Shown: positions 44,947-52,448 of the stretch, in pieces
How the letters are laid out: each line of letters begins with the position of its first letter
How positions within the stretch are numbered: position 1 is the stretch's first letter
NCBI GenBank assembly: GCA_963703045.1
Contig: OY969782.1
Location: forward strand, 62,001-126,000
From: Miltoncostaea sp963703045
GTDB lineage: Bacteria > Actinomycetota > Thermoleophilia > Miltoncostaeales > Miltoncostaeaceae
Length of the DNA stretch: 64,000 nucleotides
Direction: 5' to 3'
Made by a program: the position numbers and the translations under genes
The notes under the pieces: generated by a model
The model's database searches: none
Seen by the model: the letters and a program-made list of their open reading frames with translations, nothing else
Told to the model about the DNA's origin: nothing

Positions 44947-46533
44947 GTGACCGAGCATGAGCAGCCCGCAGCGCCGCACGACCCCGAGCAGCGCGTCGTC
45001 TTCTTCGACACCACCCTCCGGGACGGTGAGCAGGCCCCCGGCATCACGCTGAACACGCGCGAGAAGGTCGAGATCGCCCAGCAGCTGGCCCGTCTCGGCG
45101 TCGACGTGATCGAGGCCGGGTTCCCGATCGCCTCCCCCGGCGACTTCGAGGGCGTCCGCGCCGTGGCGCAGGAGGTCCCCGGCGTCGTGGTCGCCGGCCT
45201 CGCGCGTGCCGGCGAGCGCGACGTGACCGCGGCCGGCGAGGCCGTGACCGGGGCCGAGCGCCCGCGCATCCACACCTTCATCGCGACCAGCGACATCCAC
45301 CTGACGTACAAGCTCAAGATGAGCCGCGACCAGGTGCTCGACGCCGCGACCCGCGCCGTCCGCCTGGCCCGCACCATGGTGGACGACGTCGAGTTCTCGT
45401 GCGAGGACGCGACCCGGTCGGACGTCGGGTTCGTGGCCGAGGTGGTCGGCGCGGCCATCGCCGAGGGCGCGACGACGATCAACATCCCCGACACGGTCGG
45501 CTACACCATGCCGACCGAGTTCCAGCGCTTCCTGCTCGACCTCTACGAGCGCTGCCCGGCCCTGCGCGACGTGACCCTGTCGGTGCACTGCCACGACGAT
45601 CTCGGCCTCGCCGTCGCCAACTCCCTGTCCGGCATCCAGGTGGGCGCCCGCCAGGTCGAGGGGTGCATCAACGGCATCGGGGAGAGGGCGGGCAACGCCA
45701 GCATCGAGGAGCTGGCGATGATCCTGCGCACCCGCGCCGACGCCCTCGGGGGCCTGTGGTGCGGCATCAACACGCCCGAGATCACGCGCACGAGCAAGAT
45801 GGTCAGCCGCATGACCGGCTACGTCGTGCAGCCGAACAAGGCGATCGTGGGCCGCAACGCGTTCGCGCACGAGGCGGGCATCCATCAGCACGGGGTTCTC
45901 AGCAATCCCCTGACCTACGAGATCATGGACTTCGCCTCGGTCGGTCTCGCCCAGAGCGAGATCGTGCTGGGCAAGCACTCGGGTCGCCACGCGCTGCGCA
46001 ACGCCCTCGTCGAGATGGGCTACGAGCTCGACAAGGACGAGCTCGACCAGGCGTTCGCGCGCTTCAAGGCCCTCGCCGATCGCAAGGGCCGCATCTCGGC
46101 CGCCGACCTCGAGGCGATCGTGGGCGACGAGATGAGGGTCGAGAGCGCCGACGAGGGCTTCGCGCTCGCCGAGCTCCACTTCGCGGGGGCGACGGGGGAG
46201 ACCCCCCACGCCCGCGTCGTGGTGGTCGATCCGGGGGGCAGCCGGCGGGAGGCCGAGGCGGACGGTGACGGGCCGGTCGACGCGCTGATGAAGGCGATCG
46301 ACGCGGCGGTCGGCACGACCGGCGTGCTCGTGGAGTACAACGTCTCGGCGGTGACGAGCGGCAGGGACGCGCTGGGCGAGGCGCGCGTGGTGTGCGAGAT
46401 CGGCGGGCGCAGGTTCGCCGGTCAGTCGGTCTCGACCGATGTCCTGGAGGCGAGCGCCATCGCCTACGTACGAGCGGTCAACGCGAGCCGGCACGCCGAG
46501 CACGGCGAGCGCGTCACGGCGGGAGGAGTCTGA
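44947..46533 (+). CDS. leuA: 2-isopropylmalate synthase
   Basis: First committed step of leucine synthesis, 528 residues. FFDTTLRDGEQAPGITL is the HMGL signature; SVHCHDDLGLAVANS the metal motif; GCINGIGERAGNAS and the C-terminal allosteric LeuA dimer domain (about 390-515) complete it. GTG 44947 has GAGGAG eight bases upstream. Its stop overlaps leuC by one base (TGATG). Confidence 0.95.
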   Translation: MTEHEQPAAPHDPEQRVVFFDTTLRDGEQAPGITLNTREKVEIAQQLARLGVDVIEAGFPIASPGDFEGVRAVAQEVPGVVVAGLARAGERDVTAAGEAVTGAERPRIHTFIATSDIHLTYKLKMSRDQVLDAATRAVRLARTMVDDVEFSCEDATRSDVGFVAEVVGAAIAEGATTINIPDTVGYTMPTEFQRFLLDLYERCPALRDVTLSVHCHDDLGLAVANSLSGIQVGARQVEGCINGIGERAGNASIEELAMILRTRADALGGLWCGINTPEITRTSKMVSRMTGYVVQPNKAIVGRNAFAHEAGIHQHGVLSNPLTYEIMDFASVGLAQSEIVLGKHSGRHALRNALVEMGYELDKDELDQAFARFKALADRKGRISAADLEAIVGDEMRVESADEGFALAELHFAGATGETPHARVVVVDPGGSRREAEADGDGPVDALMKAIDAAVGTTGVLVEYNVSAVTSGRDALGEARVVCEIGGRRFAGQSVSTDVLEASAIAYVRAVNASRHAEHGERVTAGGV

Positions 46534-47957
46534 TGGCGGGTAGGACGCTGTTCCAGAAGGTGTGGGACGACCACGTCGTGAGGGCGGCCGACGCGTCGGG
46601 CCCCGCGATCCTGTTCGTCGACCTCCACCTCGTGCACGAGGTGACCTCGCCGCAGGCGTTCGACGGGCTCCGGCTCGCGGGCCGCCGCGTCCGGCGGCCC
46701 GATCGGACCCTGGCGACGGTCGACCACAACGTCCCGACCATCGGCCGCGCGGCCGGCATCGCCGACCCGCTCTCGAGGGCGCAGATCGAGGCGCTCGAGC
46801 GCAACGCCGCCGAGTTCGGCATCCCGCTGTTCTCGCTGCGCAGCGCGCGGCAGGGCATCGTCCACATCATCGGGCCGGAGCTCGGGGTGACCCAGCCCGG
46901 CATGACGATCGTGTGCGGCGACAGCCACACCTCGACGCACGGCGCCTTCGGGGCGCTCGCCTTCGGCATCGGCACCAGCGAGGTCGAGCACGTGCTGGCC
47001 ACGCAGACCCTGACCCAGGGCCCACCGCGCACGATGCGCATCAACATCGAGGGCCAGGTCGGCCTCGGCGTCGGGGCGAAGGACCTCATCCTCGGCACGA
47101 TCGGCCAGATCGGCGTCGCCGGCGCGCAGGGGCACGTCATCGAGTACGCCGGGTCGGCGATCCGGGCGCTCTCGATGGAGGGCCGCATGACGGTCTGCAA
47201 CATGTCGATCGAGGGCGGCGCCCGCGCCGGCATGATCGCCCCCGACGAGACCACCTTCGCGTGGCTCGAGAACCGGCCGGGGGCGCCCCGCGAGTACGCC
47301 GCCGCCGTCGAGCGCTGGCGCGAGCTGCCGACCGACTGGGACGCGCGCTTCGACATGGAGGTGCAGGTCGACGCGGCGGCCCTCGCGCCCCAGGTGACGT
47401 GGGGCACCAATCCCGGGATGGTCGTGCCGGTCACCGGCCGGGTGCCGACCCCCGACGACTTCGACGACGCCTCCGACCGCGACGGCGTCCAGCGGGCTCT
47501 CGAGTACATGGGCCTCCAGGGCGGCGAGGCGATCGAGGACATCGCCGTCGACACCGTCTTCATCGGCTCGTGCACCAACGGCCGCCTGCCCGACCTGCGC
47601 GCGGCCGCCGACGTCGTGCGCGGTCGCCGCGTCGCCGACTCGGTGCGCGCGATGGTCGTGCCGGGCTCGATGCAGGTGAAGGCCGAGGCCGAGGCCGAGG
47701 GCCTGCACGAGATCTTCCGCGCGGCGGGCTTCGAGTGGCGCGACGCCGGCTGCTCGATGTGCCTCGCGATGAACGACGACATCCTGCAGCCCGGCGAGCG
47801 GTGCGCCTCGACCAGCAACCGCAACTTCGAGGGGCGCCAGGGCAAGGGCGGCCGCACCCACCTCGTCAGCCCCCCGATGGCCGCCGCCGCGGCGATCGCC
47901 GGGCACCTGGTGGACGTGCGCGCATTCGATCCCGACGCGGTGGAGGCGGTGGCCTAA
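46533..47957 (+). CDS. leuC: 3-isopropylmalate dehydratase large subunit
   Basis: 474 residues, aconitase superfamily. Fe-S cysteines in IGSCTNGRL and DAGCSMCLAMNDD; GDSHTSTHGAFGALAFGIG and NRNFEGRQGKGGRTHL are signatures. Serves leucine synthesis and, with citramalate, the isoleucine branch. ATG 46533 overlaps the leuA stop; leuD starts on the next base after its stop. Confidence 0.96.
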   Translation: MAGRTLFQKVWDDHVVRAADASGPAILFVDLHLVHEVTSPQAFDGLRLAGRRVRRPDRTLATVDHNVPTIGRAAGIADPLSRAQIEALERNAAEFGIPLFSLRSARQGIVHIIGPELGVTQPGMTIVCGDSHTSTHGAFGALAFGIGTSEVEHVLATQTLTQGPPRTMRINIEGQVGLGVGAKDLILGTIGQIGVAGAQGHVIEYAGSAIRALSMEGRMTVCNMSIEGGARAGMIAPDETTFAWLENRPGAPREYAAAVERWRELPTDWDARFDMEVQVDAAALAPQVTWGTNPGMVVPVTGRVPTPDDFDDASDRDGVQRALEYMGLQGGEAIEDIAVDTVFIGSCTNGRLPDLRAAADVVRGRRVADSVRAMVVPGSMQVKAEAEAEGLHEIFRAAGFEWRDAGCSMCLAMNDDILQPGERCASTSNRNFEGRQGKGGRTHLVSPPMAAAAAIAGHLVDVRAFDPDAVEAVA

Positions 47958-48557
47958 ATGGACGCGTTCACGAGGGTGGAGGGCGTCATGTGCCCGATCG
48001 ACCGGGCCGACGTCGATACCGACCAGATCATCCCCAAGCAGTTCCTCAAGCGCATCGAGCGCACCGGCTTCGGCGAGTTCCTGTTCTGGGACTGGCGCGG
48101 CGAGCCGGGCTTCCCGCTCGAGCGGCCCGAGTACGCGGGCGCGCCGATCCTGGTGGCGGGCCGCAACTTCGGCTGCGGATCGTCGCGTGAGCACGCGCCC
48201 TGGGCGCTCGAGGATCACGGCTTCCGCGTCGTCATCGCGCCGAGCTTCGCGGACATCTTCCGCACCAACTGCACCAAGATCGGGCTGCTGCCGGTGCAGC
48301 TCCCCGACGCCGACGTGCGCGTGCTCATGGAGCAGGCCGCGGGCGAGCCGGGCTGCACGGCGGCCGTCGACCTCGAGCGGCAGGTCGTCATCGCCGCCGA
48401 CGGACGGGAGTTCCCCTTCGAGATCGACGCGGTCATCCGCGAGCGACTCCTCAATGGGTGGGACGACATCGCGATCACCCTCACCCACGCCGACGAGATA
48501 TCGGCCTACGAGGCCGAGCGCGAGCGCGAGGGGCCGGTCACCACCCCCTTCGCCTGA
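47958..48557 (+). CDS. leuD: 3-isopropylmalate dehydratase small subunit
   Basis: 199 residues, swivel domain partner of LeuC. DTDQIIPKQFLKRIERTGF and GRNFGCGSSREHAPWAL are the family signatures. ATG 47958 directly abuts leuC. The cupin gene follows 14 bases later. Confidence 0.96.
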   Translation: MDAFTRVEGVMCPIDRADVDTDQIIPKQFLKRIERTGFGEFLFWDWRGEPGFPLERPEYAGAPILVAGRNFGCGSSREHAPWALEDHGFRVVIAPSFADIFRTNCTKIGLLPVQLPDADVRVLMEQAAGEPGCTAAVDLERQVVIAADGREFPFEIDAVIRERLLNGWDDIAITLTHADEISAYEAEREREGPVTTPFA

Positions 48558-48571
48558 CCGGGGGGGGTCCG

Positions 48572-48972
48572 GTGGCCGACGACGTCCTCCACCTCGACGT
48601 CCGCGAGGACGTCGCGGACATGGCCGCGCAGGTCGGCATGTCCGGCATGGAGGCGCGGTTCCCGACCCGTGACCTCGGCGTCGCCGGGTCGGCTCCCAGC
48701 TATCAGCGGCTCGACCCGGTGTGCGCCAGCCCCCCGGCCACCGCCACACCTCCCAGGAGGAGGTCTACGTGGTGGTCGAGGGCGGCGGCCGGGCGGCCGT
48801 CGGCGACGGGGTGGTCGAGCTGCGCGCCTGGGACGCCCTCCCGGTGCCGGGCCCGACGTGGCGCTGCTTCGAGGCGGGCGACGAGGGGCTGGCCTTCATC
48901 GCCGTCGGCGCACCGCCGATGGGCGACCCGCACGCGGAGTCGGGGATGCGCGAGGGCTGGTGGGCGGCCTGA
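48572..48972 (+). pseudogene. Cupin-domain protein, frameshifted
   Basis: Single small cupin of about 134 residues. The N-terminal part (EARFPTRDLGVAGS ... YQRLDP) and the metal-binding part (GHRHTSQEEVYVVVEGGGRA) lie in different frames. Insertion of one base near 48719 (GAC-CCG-GGT-GTG) restores a normal cupin, with both motifs intact. This is the only clear one-base loss in the window; the other breaks are gains. GTG 48572 is assumed as start. It may be cotranscribed with leuACD. Confidence 0.6.
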
Positions 48973-49472
48973 TCCGAGTGCCGCCCGGGGTGGGGCGGAC
49001 CGGCCCCGAGGAGCCATCGCCCCTCGCGGAACCACCGGCGCATCGTGCGCACGGTGGGCAGCACGCCGTCGCCGCACCGGGCGCCGCCTCTGATCCGGCG
49101 GATCACGGCTCCCGGCGCCTCGCCGGCCGCGAACGCCGCCTCTGCCGCCGCCCGCAGGGCCGGCCACGAGTACGACCCCGGTCGCGGCCGCTCGGCAGCC
49201 GACACCCGCAACCTCCGCAGGTGGATGTCCAGCGCCCGCGACCGCCGGCGCGTCAGGCACCCCGACGACCGCCACACGTGCATGAGCGAGGCCACGAGGT
49301 CCCGCCCGCCCCGCCGCGCCTGGAACCCGACCGACCGGTGGTCCTGGCACAGCCAGACGCGGACGCCGCACGGCAGGTGCAGCTCGGCCCGCCCGCCCAC
49401 CCCCGCGCCGACGCAGATCGCACACGCGGGCAGCGAGCCGAGACGCTCTCCCTTGTACAAGCTCCTGGCCAC
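48765..49472 (-). CDS. Zinc-ribbon/HTH protein of unknown function
   Basis: 235 codons. LPACAICVGAG ... VWLCQDHRS gives a C-X2-C ... C-X2-H zinc-binding site (about 15-45). Then basic helices (LMHVWRSSGCLTRRRSRALD, SWPALRAAAEAAFAAGEAPG) and a C-terminal helix-turn-helix-like block (PTVRTMRRWFREGRW). After this block the frame runs on for about 70 low-complexity residues antisense to the cupin gene; the true end may be near 48970. It lies in opposite orientation inside the leu cluster, next to a repeat array, suggesting an inserted element. DNA binding is inferred. Confidence 0.5.
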   Translation of the reverse strand: MARSLYKGERLGSLPACAICVGAGVGGRAELHLPCGVRVWLCQDHRSVGFQARRGGRDLVASLMHVWRSSGCLTRRRSRALDIHLRRLRVSAAERPRPGSYSWPALRAAAEAAFAAGEAPGAVIRRIRGGARCGDGVLPTVRTMRRWFREGRWLLGAGPPHPGRHSDQAAHQPSRIPDSACGSPIGGAPTAMKASPSSPASKQRHVGPGTGRASQARSSTTPSPTAARPPPSTTT

Positions 49473-49871
49473 CCCTCGACCCTGACGACCTGAGACGCGC
49501 TCGTGATCCCCGAAGGCGAACGCGTCCGTGACGTCTCCGTCGCCCGCCCCGCCTCCGTCTCCGTCGCAAATGGACCCCGCCGCGAGGTCCATTCGGACCC
49601 GGCCGGGCGGCGGCGCCCGCCAGGCGCCGACGCGAACCCCGCCCGGTCCTGCTCCATTCGGGACGGGCGTCGAGGTCCATTCGCTCGGGGATAGGGGACC
49701 CCGCCTGCGCCGACGCGAACCGTCGTCCGGACCGCACATTCGGACCCGCCGCCGAGGTCCATTCGCACAAACAGGGGGGGAGGGGGCCGCACGACGACCC
49801 GCTCCCGGGCACGCCGCCGGCGCCGGCCCGTTACGCTCCCTCGCCGTCCGGGGGTCGTCGAGGAGGGTGTC
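49473..49871. other. Non-coding interval between zinc-ribbon gene and leuB
   Basis: About 400 bases without a credible gene. It contains the repeats described separately, a TACGCT box at 49831-49836 that could drive leuB with a leader of about 35 bases, and GAGGAGG shortly before the leuB GTG. Confidence 0.5.
49569..49765. repeat. Imperfect tandem repeat with GAGGTCCATTCG units
   Basis: GAGGTCCATTCG occurs at 49584-49595, 49672-49683 and 49754-49765 (88 and 82 base steps). CGCCGACGCGAACC-like text recurs at about 49625 and 49707 with the same period. Further CATTCGG pieces at 49655 and 49737 flank them. The first unit also forms a perfect inverted repeat AATGGACC/GGTCCATT (49569-49593). The array lies just upstream of the zinc-ribbon/HTH gene and may be its binding site (inference). 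Confidence 0.6.
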
Positions 49872-50924
49872 GTGCCAGAGGTGTCCGTAGCGCTGCTGCC
49901 GGGTGACGGGATCGGCCCCGAGGTGATCGCCGAGGCCCGCCGCGTCGTCGATGCGGTCGCCCCCCAGCACGGGCTGACCATCTCCTGGCACGCGCACCTC
50001 GTGGGCGGGGCGTCGATCGACGAGAGCGGGACCGCCCTGACCGACGATGTGCTCGCGGCGTGCGCGGGCTCCGATGCCGTGATGCTCGGGGCGGTGGGCG
50101 GCCCGAAGTGGGACACCACCGACCCCTCCAAGCCGCGCCCCGAGCAGGGGCTGCTCGGCCTGCGATCGGGCCTCGGCCTCTACGCCAACCTGCGCCCGGT
50201 GCGTCCGTGGCCGGCCCTCTACGACGCCAGCCCCCTGCGCCGCGAGCGCATCGAGGGCACCGACCTCCTCGTGGTGCGCGAGCTGACCGGCGGCCTCTAC
50301 TTCGGCGAGCGGGGGCGCGAGCCCGAGCGGGCCTTCGACACCTGCGTCTACACCACCGAGGAGGTGTCCCGGCTCGCCGAGTGGGGTTTCCGGGCGGCCG
50401 CCGGGCGGCGGGGCAAGGTGACCTCGGTGGACAAGGCCAACGTGCTCGAGACCTCGCGCCTGTGGCGGGAGGTCGTGATCGGCGTGGCGGAGGGGCACCC
50501 GGACGTCGAGCTCGAGCACATGCTCGTCGACAACGCCGCGATGCAGCTCGTCAGCCGGCCCGCCGACTTCGACGTCATCGTCACCGAGAACCTCTTCGGC
50601 GACATCCTCTCGGACGAGGCCGCCATGATCACGGGGTCGATCGGGATGCTCCCGTCCGCCAGCCTCGGCCCCGGCACCCTCGGCATGTACGAGCCGGTGC
50701 ACGGCTCGGCGCCCGACATCGCGGGCCGCGGGGTCGCCAACCCGATCGCGACGGTCCTCTCGGCCGCCATGATGCTGCGCTACTCGCTCGGCGCCCCCGA
50801 GGCCGCCGACCGCCTCGACGCCGCCGTTGACACCGTGCTCGCCGCCGGCCACCGGCCCCCCGACCTCGGCGGGTCGCTGGGCACCCGCGAGATCGGCGAC
50901 CTGCTGCTGTCGGCCCTGGGATAG
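49872..50924 (+). CDS. leuB: 3-isopropylmalate dehydrogenase
   Basis: 350 residues, NAD-dependent beta-decarboxylating dehydrogenase. LLPGDGIGPEV, LGAVGGPKWD, VRELTGGLYFGERG, TSVDKANVLETSRLWR, NLFGDILSDEAAMITGS and EPVHGSAPDIAG are all as expected. GTG 49872 with GAGGAGG upstream. It serves leucine and, through citramalate, isoleucine synthesis. The MaoC gene begins nine bases later. Confidence 0.96.
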   Translation: MPEVSVALLPGDGIGPEVIAEARRVVDAVAPQHGLTISWHAHLVGGASIDESGTALTDDVLAACAGSDAVMLGAVGGPKWDTTDPSKPRPEQGLLGLRSGLGLYANLRPVRPWPALYDASPLRRERIEGTDLLVVRELTGGLYFGERGREPERAFDTCVYTTEEVSRLAEWGFRAAAGRRGKVTSVDKANVLETSRLWREVVIGVAEGHPDVELEHMLVDNAAMQLVSRPADFDVIVTENLFGDILSDEAAMITGSIGMLPSASLGPGTLGMYEPVHGSAPDIAGRGVANPIATVLSAAMMLRYSLGAPEAADRLDAAVDTVLAAGHRPPDLGGSLGTREIGDLLLSALG

Positions 50925-50933
50925 GACCGGCGG

Positions 50934-51452
50934 ATGGGCGAGGTGCCGGGGTGGGAGGGCCGCTTCTTCGAGGACTTCGCGGTCGGGGACGTCTACGTCC
51001 ACCGCCTCGGCCGGACGGTGCTCCCCACCGACAACGCCTGGTTCACGCTCCTGACCCAGAACACCGCGCCGATCCACTTCGACGCGCACTATGCGGCGGG
51101 CACCGAGTTCGGCCGCCCGCTGGTCGATTCGACCTTCACGCTCGCGCTGGTCACCGGCCAGAGCGTCTCCGACGTCTCGCAGAACGTGATCGCCAACCTC
51201 GGATGGGACGACGTGCGCCTACCCGCGCCGGTCTACGAGGGCGACACGATCTACTCCGAGAGCGAGGTGCTCGCGGTGCGTGCCTCGCGGTCCCGCCCGG
51301 GGGCGGGCATCGTCACGGTGCGGACGACCGGCTCCAACCAGGAGGGGGTCGTCGTCATCACCTTCACCCGCACCGTCATGGTCCACCGGCGCGGCCACGG
51401 CCCGGCGGGCCGGCGCCCCCGGCCGTCTCCGCCCCCTGGACCGGCCCGGTAA
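50934..51452 (+). CDS. MaoC-family hot-dog dehydratase
   Basis: 172 residues. FFEDFAVGDVYVHRLGRTV and TQNTAPIHFDAHYAAGTEFGR carry the hydratase-2 Asp/His motif; YEGDTIYSESEVL is the second conserved block. The closest functional groups are mesaconyl-CoA or enoyl-CoA hydratases; the substrate is not readable. Position between leuB and ilvE is unusual. The last 30 residues are Pro/Arg-rich. Confidence 0.82.
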   Translation: MGEVPGWEGRFFEDFAVGDVYVHRLGRTVLPTDNAWFTLLTQNTAPIHFDAHYAAGTEFGRPLVDSTFTLALVTGQSVSDVSQNVIANLGWDDVRLPAPVYEGDTIYSESEVLAVRASRSRPGAGIVTVRTTGSNQEGVVVITFTRTVMVHRRGHGPAGRRPRPSPPPGPAR

Positions 51453-51513
51453 CCTCTACCGATCGGCCGGGCCCGCGAGGAGGACCCGTGCCGTCGTCGC
51501 GGAGGACCGTGGA

Positions 51514-52443
51514 ATGCAGGAAGCCGAGAAGATCTGGATGAACGGCGAGCTGGTCGACTGGCCGGACGCGCGCGTGCACGTCCTGTCGCACGGCCTGCAC
51601 TACGGCACCACCGTGTTCGAGGGCATCCGCTCGTACGACGCAGAGGGCGGCACCGCCGTCTTCCGCCTCGACGACCACCTCGCCCGGCTCGAGCGCTCGG
51701 CGGCGATGTACCACATGCCCATGCCGTACACGCGCGAGGAGATGCGGGCCGCCGTCCACCAGGTCATCTCGTCGAACGATCTCGGCGGCTGCTACATCCG
51801 CCCGATCGTGCTGCGCGGCTACGGCACGATGGGTCTCTTCCCGCTCGAGGCGCCGGTCGACGTCGCCGTCGCGGCATGGCCGTGGGGCGCCTACCTCGGC
51901 GAGGACGGCCTTCGCACGGGCATCCGCGCCAAGATCTCGAGCTGGCGGCGCATCGGCTCCACGACCATCCCGGCGACGGCGAAGGCCGGCGGCCAGTACC
52001 TCAACTCGATCCTCGCCAAGATCGAGACCCACAAGGCCGGCTACCAGGAGGCGCTCCTCCTCAACGAGGCCGGCTACGTCGCAGACGGATCGGGCGAGAA
52101 CCTCTTCCTCGTGCGCGACGGCGTGCTCATCACCCCGCCGGTCCAGGCGTCGATCCTCGAGGGCATCACGCGGGCCAGCATCATGACCCTCGCCGCCGAC
52201 GAGGGCATCCCGGTGCTCGAGCGGGAGGTCGCCCGCGGCGAGCTCTACACCGCCGACGAGGTCTTCATCACGGGCACCGCCGCCGAGGTCTGCCCGGTCA
52301 ACGAGGTCGACGACCACCCGCTCGGTCCCCCCGGGCCGATCACCCGTCGCCTGCAGGACCGGTTCTTCGCCGCGACCGAGGGGCGCGACCCCCGCTCGCA
52401 GCAGTGGCTCGACTACGTGGGCGCCCCGGCGCCGACCGCCTGA
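51514..52443 (+). CDS. ilvE: Branched-chain amino acid aminotransferase
   Basis: 309 residues, class IV PLP enzyme. HGLHYGTTVFEGIRSYD, YIRPIVLRGYG, the lysine in ATAKAGGQYLNSILAK, and EALLLNEAGYVADGSGENLF are diagnostic. ATG 51514 has GGAGGA seven bases upstream. It performs the last step for Leu, Ile and Val. Followed by cimA. Confidence 0.94.
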   Translation: MQEAEKIWMNGELVDWPDARVHVLSHGLHYGTTVFEGIRSYDAEGGTAVFRLDDHLARLERSAAMYHMPMPYTREEMRAAVHQVISSNDLGGCYIRPIVLRGYGTMGLFPLEAPVDVAVAAWPWGAYLGEDGLRTGIRAKISSWRRIGSTTIPATAKAGGQYLNSILAKIETHKAGYQEALLLNEAGYVADGSGENLFLVRDGVLITPPVQASILEGITRASIMTLAADEGIPVLEREVARGELYTADEVFITGTAAEVCPVNEVDDHPLGPPGPITRRLQDRFFAATEGRDPRSQQWLDYVGAPAPTA

Positions 52444-52448
52444 GCACC

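Noticed and set aside
49569..49765. CRISPR array
   Set aside because: Three short imperfect repeats with long, partly shared spacers and no cas genes do not fit.
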